64,000 nt of DNA, from NCBI RefSeq assembly GCF_900106065.1, contig NZ_LT629796.1:5301501-5365500 (forward strand), written 5' to 3'. The DNA is from Pseudomonas mandelii (GTDB lineage: Bacteria > Pseudomonadota > Gammaproteobacteria > Pseudomonadales > Pseudomonadaceae). Every line of letters begins with the position of its first letter. Within the stretch, counting starts at the first letter, position 1. The translations under genes and the position numbers were made by a program. This document shows, piece after piece, positions 54,393-63,347 of the stretch. The notes below the pieces were generated by a model that was not told the origin of the DNA, did no database searches, and worked only from the letters and a program-made list of their open reading frames with translations.

Positions 54393-55256
54393 TCAAAGCT
54401 TATTGATCGGAATTTTTAGATATACGGAGCCATTGTCCTCCGCCGGCGGCATATTCCCCGCCCGCACATTCACCTGAATCGCCGGCAGCAACAGCGTTGG
54501 CATGCCCAGCCCGGCATCACGCTGGGTGCGCATGGCGACGAACGCCGCTTCGTCGATGCCGTCATGGACGTGGATATTGCTTTTGCGTTGCTCGCCGACC
54601 GTGGTCATGCAGCGGGATTCGCGGCCTTCGGGTGGGTAGTCGTGGCAGACGTAGAGCCGGACACTGGCGGGGAAGGCCAGCAGTTTTTGGATCGAGGCGA
54701 ACATCTGGTGGGCATTGCCGCCGGGGAAGTCGCAACGGGCCGTGCCCACGTCTGGCATGAACAAAGTATCGCCTACCAGAATCACGTCACCGTCGATCAA
54801 ATAGGCCATGTCCGCCGGGGTGTGGCCGGGCACATGCAGGGCCGTGGCCTTGAGGTGGCCGATCATGAATGATTCGTCCGGGGCGAACAGGTGGTCGAAT
54901 TGCGAACCGTCACTGCGAAATGTCGGCTCAAGGTTGAACAGGGCCTTGAACACGCCCTGGACCTTGCTGATCGACTGGCCGATGGTGATTTTCCCGCCCA
55001 GCTCGCGACGCAGATACGGTGCGGCGGACAGGTGATCGGCATGGGCGTGGGTTTCCAGCAGCCATTGCACTTGCAGTTGATGCTTGCGAACGAAGGCGAT
55101 GATTTTGTCCGCCTGGGTGGTGGCGGTGCGACCGGCGGCGGGGTCGTAGTCGAGGACCGGGTCGACGATGGCGCATTGACTGCCAGCACCTTCATGAATC
55201 ACGTAGCTGTAGGTCGAGGAGGCAGGGTCTAAAAAAGCTTCAATCAAGGCAGGCAT
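54393..55256 (-). CDS. MBL-fold metallo-hydrolase (Blh/ETHE1-like)
   Basis: A 287-residue metallo-beta-lactamase-fold enzyme. Metal ligands: THAHADHL, later HVPGHTPAD, GDTLF and VCHDYPP. This set is that of the persulfide dioxygenase (ETHE1) / Blh group involved in sulfide detoxification. The divergent neighbour is a TauE/SafE-type sulfur-anion exporter, strengthening a sulfur role. ATG at 55256 matches family start MPALIEAFLD. Confidence 0.88.
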   Translation of the reverse strand: MPALIEAFLDPASSTYSYVIHEGAGSQCAIVDPVLDYDPAAGRTATTQADKIIAFVRKHQLQVQWLLETHAHADHLSAAPYLRRELGGKITIGQSISKVQGVFKALFNLEPTFRSDGSQFDHLFAPDESFMIGHLKATALHVPGHTPADMAYLIDGDVILVGDTLFMPDVGTARCDFPGGNAHQMFASIQKLLAFPASVRLYVCHDYPPEGRESRCMTTVGEQRKSNIHVHDGIDEAAFVAMRTQRDAGLGMPTLLLPAIQVNVRAGNMPPAEDNGSVYLKIPINKL

Positions 55257-55417
55257 GGTGGCCGTTTCTTTCAGGACGAGCCAAGAGGGTAGTGTCATTT
55301 TCCCTGCGCTGACCAGCCCCGCGTTAAATGCTGAAGGAAAAAATTCGCACGGGCTCTATCCTGTCAGACATCGATACCGGGCGTTCCCGGCTTTTTCCCA
55401 CGGATTACGAGCGTTTT

Positions 55418-56224
55418 ATGCTGTTGGCAGGTTTTTTTGGCGTGGTGATGGGCCTCGTCCTGGGATTGACCGGGGCAGGGGGCGGCATTCTTGCGGTGCC
55501 GGCCTTGGTGCTGGGGCTGGGATTGACCATGACCCAGGCTGCGCCGGTGGCGTTGTTTGCGGTGGGCAGCGCGGCAGCGGTCGGGGCCATTGATGGTTTG
55601 CGCCATGGCCTGGTGCGCTATCGCGCGGCGTTGCTGATCGCACTGCTGGGGGCGATTTTTTCGCCGGTCGGCATCTACCTCGCCCATCAGTTGCCGGAAA
55701 AAATCCTGATGATTCTGTTCAGTCTGCTGATGGTCATGGTGGCCTGGCGGATGCTGCGTCGCGAGCGCCAGGAAGAAGGACCGAGCGACCACGGCCACGC
55801 CAACTGGGGTCAGAAGAACTGCATGCTCGATCAGCAGACCGGGCGTTTTTCCTGGACCGCCAAATGCACCGCGACCCTCGCGGCATTGGGCGCGGTGACC
55901 GGCGTTGTTTCCGGGTTGCTCGGGGTCGGTGGCGGCTTCTTGATTGTCCCTGCCTTCAAGCAACTGACCGATGTGCAGATGCGCGGCATCGTCGCCACCT
56001 CCTTGATGGTGATCAGCCTGATTTCCGCCATCGGTGTGATCGGGGCGTTTCATGCCGGGGTCAGGATCGACGCATTGGGTGTGGCGTTCATTGTTGCCAG
56101 CGTGGTCGGCATGATCGCTGGCCGACAACTGAGCGCGCGCGTCCCGGCCCGGGCCCTGCAAATCGGTTTTGCCAGCGTGTGTGTCGTGGTCGCGGCCTAC
56201 ATGCTGTTCAGAGCGGCGACCTAG
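55418..56224 (+). CDS. TauE/SafE (TSUP) family sulfite exporter-like
   Basis: A 268-residue membrane protein from the ATG at 55418 (MLLAGFFGVVMGLVLGLTGA, a typical family N-terminus); the frame is open to an ATG at 55328, which would add 30 polar residues. The duplicated TSUP signature GLTGAGGGILAVPALVLG / GLLGVGGGFLIVPAFKQ is present, with eight or so helices. Probably exports sulfite or similar products of the divergent MBL-fold enzyme. Confidence 0.85.
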   Translation: MLLAGFFGVVMGLVLGLTGAGGGILAVPALVLGLGLTMTQAAPVALFAVGSAAAVGAIDGLRHGLVRYRAALLIALLGAIFSPVGIYLAHQLPEKILMILFSLLMVMVAWRMLRRERQEEGPSDHGHANWGQKNCMLDQQTGRFSWTAKCTATLAALGAVTGVVSGLLGVGGGFLIVPAFKQLTDVQMRGIVATSLMVISLISAIGVIGAFHAGVRIDALGVAFIVASVVGMIAGRQLSARVPARALQIGFASVCVVVAAYMLFRAAT

Positions 56225-56399
56225 CCGGTCTTACACCTAAAGTTCCGGGCCGTGCCTGAGCCCGGTCTTACACCGAATTTGCCGCTCACGCCCGGCCACT
56301 CCAAAGCACTTCAAAACCGCCCCCAAGGCAGCGTATGCCGCCGCCCGTCCCCTTTCGATAATCGCCTCCGACATCCAGTCCCCCGCTGCGGAGCGCGTC

Positions 56400-57584
56400 A
56401 TGCACAACAATAAGAACTTCAAGCATCGTTACTTGCCTGCCTTCATCGCCAGCCTCTCGACCCTCGGTTTGAGCACGATGGCCGAGGCCGAGATCGTGCT
56501 GTACGACAAGGACCAGACCACGTTCTCAACCGACGGCTACATCAACGCCTTCTACGTGAACAGCGATGTGGACCGTGCAGGCGACCAGTACGACCGGAAA
56601 CAGGCGCGGGTGAAAATGGGCTATCTGCCCAATTACCTGGGTTTCAACATGGGCAAACAGGTCGATGACCTGAAGCTCGGTGCGCGGGCGTCGTTCTGGG
56701 TGACCATCAACGACAGCCAGACCAATGGCACCGACACCGCCATCGACGTGCGGCAGTTCTACGGCACCGTGGCCAATCCGGAATGGGGCGAAGTGTTGAT
56801 CGGCAAGGACTTCGGCCTGTTCGCCCGCTCCAACATTCTGCTCGATGAAATGCTCGCCGGTTACGGCCAGGTCAGCGATACCCTGGGGTTGGTGGACGGT
56901 GGCGGCGTGTCGTTCGGCAATATCGGTACGGGTTACCCGTACCCGTTCCCGACCTCGCAGATCACCTATCGCACCCCGGTGATGGAGGGTTTGCGGGTGG
57001 CCGTTGGGATTCTCGACCCGGTGGACACCAACGACAGCAGCCCGTTGGGCAAGGCGTATCAGGAGAATCCGCGTACCGAGAGCGAGGTCACCTATCAGTT
57101 TGATGTCGGCGGCGCGAAGATTTACAGCTGGGTCAACGGCAGCTACCAGACGTCGGACAATACCGACTCCACCGTTGAATCGGTCACCTCCAAAGGCGTC
57201 GGCTACGGTGTGCAGGCGAAGATGGGCGGGTTGTCGCTGACCGGCTCCGGTTTCCAGGCCAAAGGGATTAACCCGTTCTTCACCAACAACGCCGGCGAAC
57301 CGACCCTGCGCAACGTCGACAGCGACGGTTACTTGCTGCAAGGCTCGTACAAGCTGGGCAAAAACCGCCTGGCCTTGTCTTACGGCAAGACCAATGACGA
57401 CGGCAATGGTGTGGTCGGCAGCGGCGCGGACTATGAAACCCGCGGCATTGCGTTGTTCCATGACGTCAACGACAACCTCAAACTCGTGGCCGAGTACAAC
57501 CAGTTCGAAATCAACGGCCACGACACCAGCGCCCAGAACGAAGACACCGACACTTTTGCGGTGGGGGCGGTGTTGAACTGGTAA
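56400..57584 (+). CDS. Gram-negative porin
   Basis: A 394-residue outer-membrane beta-barrel porin. Signal peptide cleaved near MAEAE; many alternating strands; FYGTVANPEWGEVLIGKDFG matches the external loop and lid of general porins (L3-like). The last residue is Trp (VLNW), an acceptable barrel C-terminal aromatic. An AAC-AAT-AA motif overlaps the start codon and may be an Hfq/Crc site, which would fit a nutrient porin. Confidence 0.88.
   Translation: MHNNKNFKHRYLPAFIASLSTLGLSTMAEAEIVLYDKDQTTFSTDGYINAFYVNSDVDRAGDQYDRKQARVKMGYLPNYLGFNMGKQVDDLKLGARASFWVTINDSQTNGTDTAIDVRQFYGTVANPEWGEVLIGKDFGLFARSNILLDEMLAGYGQVSDTLGLVDGGGVSFGNIGTGYPYPFPTSQITYRTPVMEGLRVAVGILDPVDTNDSSPLGKAYQENPRTESEVTYQFDVGGAKIYSWVNGSYQTSDNTDSTVESVTSKGVGYGVQAKMGGLSLTGSGFQAKGINPFFTNNAGEPTLRNVDSDGYLLQGSYKLGKNRLALSYGKTNDDGNGVVGSGADYETRGIALFHDVNDNLKLVAEYNQFEINGHDTSAQNEDTDTFAVGAVLNW
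56404..56412 (+). promoter_or_regulatory. Candidate Crc/Hfq motif overlapping the porin start
   Basis: ACAACAATAA contains AACAATAA (AAnAAnAA), beginning at codon 2 of the porin. Translation-start location is typical for Hfq/Crc repression in Pseudomonas. Confidence 0.4.
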
Positions 57585-57609
57585 CAAGCTGATCTGTGAA
57601 CCCTACCGC

Positions 57610-57722
57610 TGTGGCGAGGGAGCTTGCTCCCGCTGGAGCGCGTAGCGGTCCCTATTCTGGTCGCGCATCGGCCGGTTGGGGGACTGCTGCGCAGTCCCGC
57701 GGGAGCAAGCTCCCTCGCCACA
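57610..57722. repeat. REP pair (GGCGAGGGAGCTTGCTCCCG type)
   Basis: TGTGGCGAGGGAGCTTGCTC at 57610 and its complement ending at 57722. This is the third REP family in the window; a matching pair lies at 61627-61748 near the other end of the nosP/nahK pair. Confidence 0.9.
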
Positions 57723-57859
57723 AAAGCTTCAGCCATCAAGCCGTCAACCCGCCGACTCTCATCCCATCGAAGCGGCTACCCGCTACCCAAGTAGCATACG
57801 TCGCAGCCCGCAGGCTTCGTACACTCGTGTCTCATACACGGGCACCTGCGGGGGTGGTC

Positions 57860-59023
57860 ATGCAGCAGGTCCAGAGTGAAGGGGTGGTCAGCGGCATGTC
57901 CCAGGCCACCGATGCCCAACAAGTGGCTCAGGAGCTCGCGCGGCAGTTATTGCACCCGCATCTGGGCTTCGTGTTGTTCTTCTGCTCCGCCGAGTACGAT
58001 TTGCAGGCGCTGGGCCAGGCCTTGCATCTGAGCTTCGGCGGCATTCGCCTGGTCGGCTGCACCAGCGCCGGGGAGATCACGCCCCTGGGCTACGGCCGCA
58101 ATTGCGTGACGGCGGTGGGGTTCGACCATCGGCATTTTTCCATCGACGCCGAACTGATCAGCGAGATGGAGCGCTTCAGCCTGATCGACGCCCAGCAAAT
58201 GGTCGAGCGCCTGGCCAGCGGCTGTCGCAGCAACACCCTGGCGCCGATCAAAGGCAACAGCTTTGCCCTGACCTTGCTCGATGGTCTTTCCAGCCGCGAA
58301 GAAATGGTCCTCGCTGCGTTGAGCGCGGCGTTGGGCGACATCCCGCATTTCGGCGGTTCGGCCGGCGATGACAACTACCTGACCCACACCCACGTCTATT
58401 TCGGCGGCGAGTTTCACAGCGGCGCGGCGGTGGTGGTGCTGGTCAACACCTGGCTGGATTTCGAGGTGTTCACCACGCACCACATCTTGCCGAGGGCGGA
58501 GAAACTGGTGGTCACCGGAGCCGACAGCGCCTCGCGCCGGGTCTTTGAACTGAATGCCGAGCCGGCTGCCGAGGAGTACGCCCGACACATCGGCGTGCCG
58601 GTGGCCGAACTCGATCACCGGGTCTTCGCCGCTCACCCCTTGGCGGTGCGGATCAACGATCAGTATTACGTGCGGGCGATCCAGCAGGTTCATCCAGACC
58701 TGAGCCTGAGTTTCTACTGTGCCGTGGAAAACGGCATCGTCCTCACCGTCATGACCCCCGGCCCGATGCTGCCGAATCTGCAAACCTTGTTCGAAGGCTT
58801 GCAGGAGCGCCTCGGCGATCTGTTACTGACCATCGGCTGTGACTGTTTTCTCAGGCGTCTGGAGCTGGAAGACGGCGGCAGCCTGGAGCAGATCGGAACG
58901 TTTTTGCGCGACCAACGGGTGATGGGTTTCAACACCTACGGAGAACAGTTCAATGGCATGCACATCAACCAGACCTTCACCGGGGTTGCCATTGCCCGAG
59001 GCCGGTCCCCTGGACATCGTTGA
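57860..59023 (+). CDS. nosP: FIST-domain NO-sensing protein (NosP-like)
   Basis: A 387-residue FIST_N plus FIST_C protein. Near residue 50 is LVGCTSAGEI, typical of FIST_N, and FGGSAGDDNY is the FIST hallmark. Its gene overlaps the downstream hybrid kinase by 71 bp. In P. aeruginosa the same pair (PA1975/PA1976) is the haem-based NO sensor NosP and kinase NahK. Identification is by architecture and neighbourhood. ATG at 57860; the frame extends upstream through the REP. Confidence 0.82.
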   Translation: MQQVQSEGVVSGMSQATDAQQVAQELARQLLHPHLGFVLFFCSAEYDLQALGQALHLSFGGIRLVGCTSAGEITPLGYGRNCVTAVGFDHRHFSIDAELISEMERFSLIDAQQMVERLASGCRSNTLAPIKGNSFALTLLDGLSSREEMVLAALSAALGDIPHFGGSAGDDNYLTHTHVYFGGEFHSGAAVVVLVNTWLDFEVFTTHHILPRAEKLVVTGADSASRRVFELNAEPAAEEYARHIGVPVAELDHRVFAAHPLAVRINDQYYVRAIQQVHPDLSLSFYCAVENGIVLTVMTPGPMLPNLQTLFEGLQERLGDLLLTIGCDCFLRRLELEDGGSLEQIGTFLRDQRVMGFNTYGEQFNGMHINQTFTGVAIARGRSPGHR

Positions 59024-61589
59024 GCTGCAGGCGCAGCTCGCCAGCCTGCGCCACGACAACCATAAACTGCAGCGCATCAACGGCGCGCTGATCGAGCGGA
59101 TCGAATCCGGCGTCACGCGCGGCAATGATCCCTACGCGGCGTTCCAGCATTCGGTGGTGCTAGCCGAGCAGGTGCGTGAGCGGACCGATGCCTTGAACCA
59201 GGCCATGGCCGAGCTCAAGTCGGGCAATCACTTGCTCAGCGAAGCGCGCCTGCGGGCGGAAACCGCGCATCAGCATCTGATCGATGCCATCGAGAGCATT
59301 TCCGATGCCTTTGTGCTGTTCGATGCCGAGCAGCGCATCGTTTTGTTCAACAGCCGTTTCAAGGCGTTCTGGGACAACAGCCGGGTGCGGATCAACGCCG
59401 GCATGCGCCTGGTCGAGGTGAAACGGCTGATGTCCGCCACCGGGTTGTTCACGGAAGAACCCCGTGGGCATGCCGACGAAAACCTGATCTATCGCTTGCA
59501 GGACGGCCGCTGGCTGCAAGTCAGCGAACGGCCCACGCAGGAAGGTGGGCGGGTGATCCTGTTCACCGACATTACTGACGTCAAACTCAGCGAAACCGTG
59601 CGCCGCGAGCAAGCCGTGGCGCAGAAATCGCACTTGCTGCAACGGGCGGTCGACAACCTGTCCCAAGGCGTGGCCATGGTCAATGCCGAAGGCATCCTGG
59701 AACTGTGGAACCGGCGCTTCCTCGAACTGAGCGGGCTCGCCCCGGTGGCGGCCCATCGGCCGTTTGCCGAAGTGATCGGCGACAGCGAGTTGACCCTGCT
59801 GACCCCGGCCAGTCGCGATGCCAACGGGCGGCACGTGCAGGAATGCGAGCAACGTCTTTACGATGGCCGGGTGCTGGAAATCCGCACGCATCCGTTGCCC
59901 ACCGGTGGCTTCGTCAATACCTTCACCGACATCACCGAACGTTACCAGCACGCCGAAGCCCTCAGCGAAAGCGAGCGCTGGATTCGCCTGATCACCGACC
60001 ATGTCCCCGCGTTGATCGCCTACCTCAATGCCGATCTGGTCTACGAATTCACCAACAAGGTCTACGAAGAATGGTACTGCTGGCCTCGCGGCGTGATGCT
60101 CGGGCAGAGCCTGCGCGAAGTTCACAGCGCGCAGCATTACCAGCGCCTCGAGGCCTACGTGGCCAGGGCCTTGGCCGGTGAGAGCGTGACGTTCGAATTT
60201 GCCGAAACCAACATCAACAATCAGGAGCGCTACATGCTGCGCTCCTACGTGCCCAATCGCCTGGCCACCGGGGAAGTGGTGGGGATCTTCGTGTTGATCC
60301 GTGACATCACCGAGCGCCGCCGCACGGCCGAGGCGCTGCACCAGGCTTATCAGAATCTTGAGTTGCGGGTACGCGAACGGACCACCGAACTGACCACCCT
60401 CAATGACCAATTGCTGCGTGAAATCGACGAGCGCCGGCGCGTGGAATCGCGTTTGCGCGAGGCCAAACTTGAGGCGGAGCAGGCCAACCTGTCAAAAACC
60501 AAGTTTCTCGCCGCCGTGAGTCACGACCTGCTGCAACCGCTCAACGCGGCTCGGCTATTCACCAGCGCTTTGCTGGAACGTCGCGAGCCGGTGGCCAATG
60601 CGATTTTGGTGCGCAATGTCAGCAATTCGCTGGAGGACGTGGAAAACCTGCTAGGCACGCTGGTGGATATTTCCAAACTGGATGCCGGGGTGATCAAAGC
60701 CGACATCGCGCCGTTCGCCCTGAGCGAGCTGCTGGAAAACCTCGCGGCCGAGTACACACAGGTGGCCCGCAATGAAGGGCTGGAGCTGCATTTCATCCCG
60801 TGTTCGGCGCTGGTGCGCAGCGACATTCAGTTGCTGGCGCGGATCCTGCGCAATCTGCTGAGCAACGCCATTCGTTATACCTACAGCGGTCGGGTGGTGC
60901 TCGGATGTCGGCGTCATCATCAGCGGTTGACGATCGAGGTGTGGGACAGCGGGATGGGCATTGCCGAAAATCGACTGGAAGAGATTTTCCAGGAGTTCAA
61001 ACGGGGCGATGTGCAGCGTCCGGATCAGGACCGTGGGTTGGGGCTGGGGCTGGCCATCGTCGAGAAGATTGCCGGGATTCTCGGTCATCGCGTTCATGTG
61101 CGTTCGTGGCCGGGCAAGGGCTCGATGTTTTCCGTCGAGGTGCCATTGAGCGCCACGGCTCCGAAGGCTCAGCCAGCGTTGTTGATGAGTGAGCCGATGC
61201 TTGAGCGTCTGCGCGGAGCGCGGGTGTGGGTGCTGGATAACGACGCGGCGATTTGCGCTGGCATGCGCACGTTGCTGGAAGGGTGGGGGTGTCGGGTGGT
61301 CACGGCACTGTCGGAGCAGGACCTGGCGCGGCAGGTGGACAACTACCACGAAGAAGCCGACTTGCTGATCGCCGACTATCACCTCGATGACGAGCAGAAC
61401 GGCGTCGATGCCGTGGCCCGGATCAACGCCCGGCGCGGTTCAGCGATCCCGGCGATGATGATTACCGCCAACTACAGCAATGAGCTCAAGCAGCAGATTC
61501 GCGAGTTGGGGCATACGTTGATGCATAAGCCTGTACGGCCGATGAAGCTGAAAACGGCAATGAGTCATTTGCTTGGCCCATCCCGTTAG
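58953..61589 (+). CDS. nahK: Hybrid PAS histidine kinase (NahK-like)
   Basis: An 878-residue soluble hybrid kinase. A coiled-coil N-terminus (20-110) precedes three PAS domains (about 115-225, 240-345 and 355-470). Then come a coiled coil, H-box AVSHDLLQPLNAARLFTSAL, N-box LLSNAIRY, G-boxes WDSGMGIAE and GLGLGLAIVEKI, and a C-terminal receiver (Asp in LLIADYHLDDE). No membrane segments. It overlaps nosP by 71 bp, so the start may be further downstream. It likely feeds the ErdR/phosphorelay network. Confidence 0.88.
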   Translation: MACTSTRPSPGLPLPEAGPLDIVELQAQLASLRHDNHKLQRINGALIERIESGVTRGNDPYAAFQHSVVLAEQVRERTDALNQAMAELKSGNHLLSEARLRAETAHQHLIDAIESISDAFVLFDAEQRIVLFNSRFKAFWDNSRVRINAGMRLVEVKRLMSATGLFTEEPRGHADENLIYRLQDGRWLQVSERPTQEGGRVILFTDITDVKLSETVRREQAVAQKSHLLQRAVDNLSQGVAMVNAEGILELWNRRFLELSGLAPVAAHRPFAEVIGDSELTLLTPASRDANGRHVQECEQRLYDGRVLEIRTHPLPTGGFVNTFTDITERYQHAEALSESERWIRLITDHVPALIAYLNADLVYEFTNKVYEEWYCWPRGVMLGQSLREVHSAQHYQRLEAYVARALAGESVTFEFAETNINNQERYMLRSYVPNRLATGEVVGIFVLIRDITERRRTAEALHQAYQNLELRVRERTTELTTLNDQLLREIDERRRVESRLREAKLEAEQANLSKTKFLAAVSHDLLQPLNAARLFTSALLERREPVANAILVRNVSNSLEDVENLLGTLVDISKLDAGVIKADIAPFALSELLENLAAEYTQVARNEGLELHFIPCSALVRSDIQLLARILRNLLSNAIRYTYSGRVVLGCRRHHQRLTIEVWDSGMGIAENRLEEIFQEFKRGDVQRPDQDRGLGLGLAIVEKIAGILGHRVHVRSWPGKGSMFSVEVPLSATAPKAQPALLMSEPMLERLRGARVWVLDNDAAICAGMRTLLEGWGCRVVTALSEQDLARQVDNYHEEADLLIADYHLDDEQNGVDAVARINARRGSAIPAMMITANYSNELKQQIRELGHTLMHKPVRPMKLKTAMSHLLGPSR

Positions 61590-61626
61590 CCGCGTCGGGC
61601 ATCAGACCTGTGGTGACTAGGCTTTC

Positions 61627-61748
61627 TGTGGCGAGGGAGCTTGCTCCCGTCCGGCTGCGAAGCAGTCGTAAATCAGGCGACTCGGTTTACCTGGAAGTTT
61701 GAAGGGGGCCGCTTCGCGACCCAACGGGAACAAGCTCCCTCGCCACAG
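61627..61748. repeat. REP pair (GGCGAGGGAGCTTGCTCCCG type)
   Basis: TGTGGCGAGGGAGCTTGCTC at 61627 and near-complement GGGAACAAGCTCCCTCGCCA ending near 61745, between the convergent kinase and response-regulator genes. Confidence 0.88.
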
Positions 61749-61769
61749 GGATCTGGGAATGCCCAACAT

Positions 61770-62435
61770 TCAGCGCCGCAGATAAGACCCGAAATCAATA
61801 TCCCCAGCACTCAGAATCGCTTGCACCCGGTTGTGCACATTGAGTTTGCGCAAGATCGCCGAGACATGCGCCTTGACTGTGGTTTCGGCGATTTCCAGGG
61901 TGTAGGCGATCTGCTTGTTCGATTCACCCTTGGTCATGCGTTCCAGCACCAGCAACTGCTTGCGGGTCAGCGCCTGGAGCAGTTCGGGCGGGAAGCTCGG
62001 GTTGTCATTCATGCGCCGATGGGTGCCTGACTTTTGTGTGCGAATGATGTCCGGCGGCAAGTACACATTGCCATTGAGAATCTGCTGGATGGCCTCGGTC
62101 ATCTGCACCCGGGGCGAGGATTTGGTGATGAAACCCACTGCGCCATAGGTGATGGCTTGCAGCACGATCTGCTTGTCCTGCTCGGCTGAAACAATCACCA
62201 CCGGAATGGTCGGCGCCTCGTTGCGCAGGTTGATCAGGCCATTGAGGCCGTGCATGCCCGGCATGTTCAGGTCGAGCAGGATCAGGTCCAGGTCGTCGTG
62301 CTCCTGAGTCAGCAGCAGGGCACTGTCGAGATCGGCGGTTTCCATCACCTCGCTGCCCGGAAAACCATCGCTGATGACGTTATGAATGGCTTCGCGAAAC
62401 AGCGGGTGATCGTCGGCAATCAGAATTTTGTACAT
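61770..62435 (-). CDS. erdR: LuxR/NarL-type response regulator, ErdR-like
   Basis: A 221-residue response regulator: receiver with [14 protein letters not shown] (Asp) and FITKSS, C-terminal LuxR helix-turn-helix ([36 protein letters not shown]). The sequence matches what I recall of ErdR, which controls ethanol oxidation and acetate use in Pseudomonas. It lies next to the PQQ-associated genes and a hybrid kinase, supporting that role. 57 bp after the CxxxCW gene on the same strand. Confidence 0.85.
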   Translation of the reverse strand: MYKILIADDHPLFREAIHNVISDGFPGSEVMETADLDSALLLTQEHDDLDLILLDLNMPGMHGLNGLINLRNEAPTIPVVIVSAEQDKQIVLQAITYGAVGFITKSSPRVQMTEAIQQILNGNVYLPPDIIRTQKSGTHRRMNDNPSFPPELLQALTRKQLLVLERMTKGESNKQIAYTLEIAETTVKAHVSAILRKLNVHNRVQAILSAGDIDFGSYLRR

Positions 62436-62491
62436 AGCCTTTCACCTCATTATTTTCATTATGGTGTGGCAACAACACGCACGCGTAAAGG

Positions 62492-63049
62492 TCAGGGGAA
62501 GGGCTCGGGCCGGGCCGGTTCAACGGGCAGGTTGGCGGCTTGCCAGGCGTCCAGGCCGTCGCGGTACCAATACAGTGTCTTATAGCCCATGGCCGCGGCG
62601 CGTTTTACCGCATTCCAGCTCAGCCAGCAGTCGGAGCGGCAGTAGAAGACCAGCGGTTGCGCCAAGTCTCCTGCGGTCAATGCGTTCAGGTTACGCGCAA
62701 AATAGCCCTGCCAGTCAGCTGTGAGGTCGCCGTCGCCGGTATTGGCCAGCCAATGGCTGCCGGGCAGGTTCTCGTGGGGCTGGTCTTCGATGAATCGTCC
62801 TTGCAGCCATTGGCGGCGATAAACGTCGATCAACACCGGACGCGGTGTCTGGGTGAGCAGGGTTTGCAGGGCGGCGGTGTCGACGATGGCCGCGCCTTGA
62901 AGCTGATTCGGGGTCGGGCTGCGATAGAGGTTGATGCGATAGCCGTCGGCGGAGAACAGCGGTGTATCGGCGTGCGCGGCGCCCAGCAGCAGGCTCAGCG
63001 ACAGCGCAGCAAGGGAAGGGCGCAACAGACGACGTTGGGCACGTGGCAT
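62492..63049 (-). CDS. PQQ-dependent catabolism-associated CxxxCW protein
   Basis: A 185-residue periplasmic rhodanese-like protein with a signal peptide (LAALSLSLLLGAAHA) and the signature LVFYCRSDCWLSWNAVKRA. It corresponds to TIGR03865-type proteins found beside PQQ-dependent alcohol dehydrogenases. The exact role is unknown; possibly redox maturation or handling in the periplasm. Confidence 0.85.
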   Translation of the reverse strand: MPRAQRRLLRPSLAALSLSLLLGAAHADTPLFSADGYRINLYRSPTPNQLQGAAIVDTAALQTLLTQTPRPVLIDVYRRQWLQGRFIEDQPHENLPGSHWLANTGDGDLTADWQGYFARNLNALTAGDLAQPLVFYCRSDCWLSWNAVKRAAAMGYKTLYWYRDGLDAWQAANLPVEPARPEPFP

Positions 63050-63170
63050 GGGGGTTCAATCCTTATAGTTATGAACCCATTACATGCCAGTCTCGGGGCG
63101 TTGGGAATGCGACGATAGACAGGAAAACCAGTACTAAAGTAGTAATTTCCCTGGCCAGTGCACCACAAAT

Positions 63171-63269
63171 CCCCTGTGGGAGTGAGCCTGCTCGCGATGG
63201 CGGCTTAACATTCAATATCTCTATTGACTGACACTCCGCTATCGCGAGCAGGCTCGCTCCCACAGGGGG
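63171..63269. repeat. REP pair (GCGAGCAGGC type)
   Basis: Inverted pair CCCCTGTGGGAGTGAGCCTG from 63171 and its near complement ending at 63269. A third, self-palindromic remnant (CCCCTGTGGGAGCGAGTCTG, 63305-63337) follows. Confidence 0.88.
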
Positions 63270-63347
63270 TTTTCATTTGTTCGCAATATCTGTAGGACGC
63301 AGATCCCCTGTGGGAGCGAGTCTGCTCCCACAGGGGGATTGATGGTG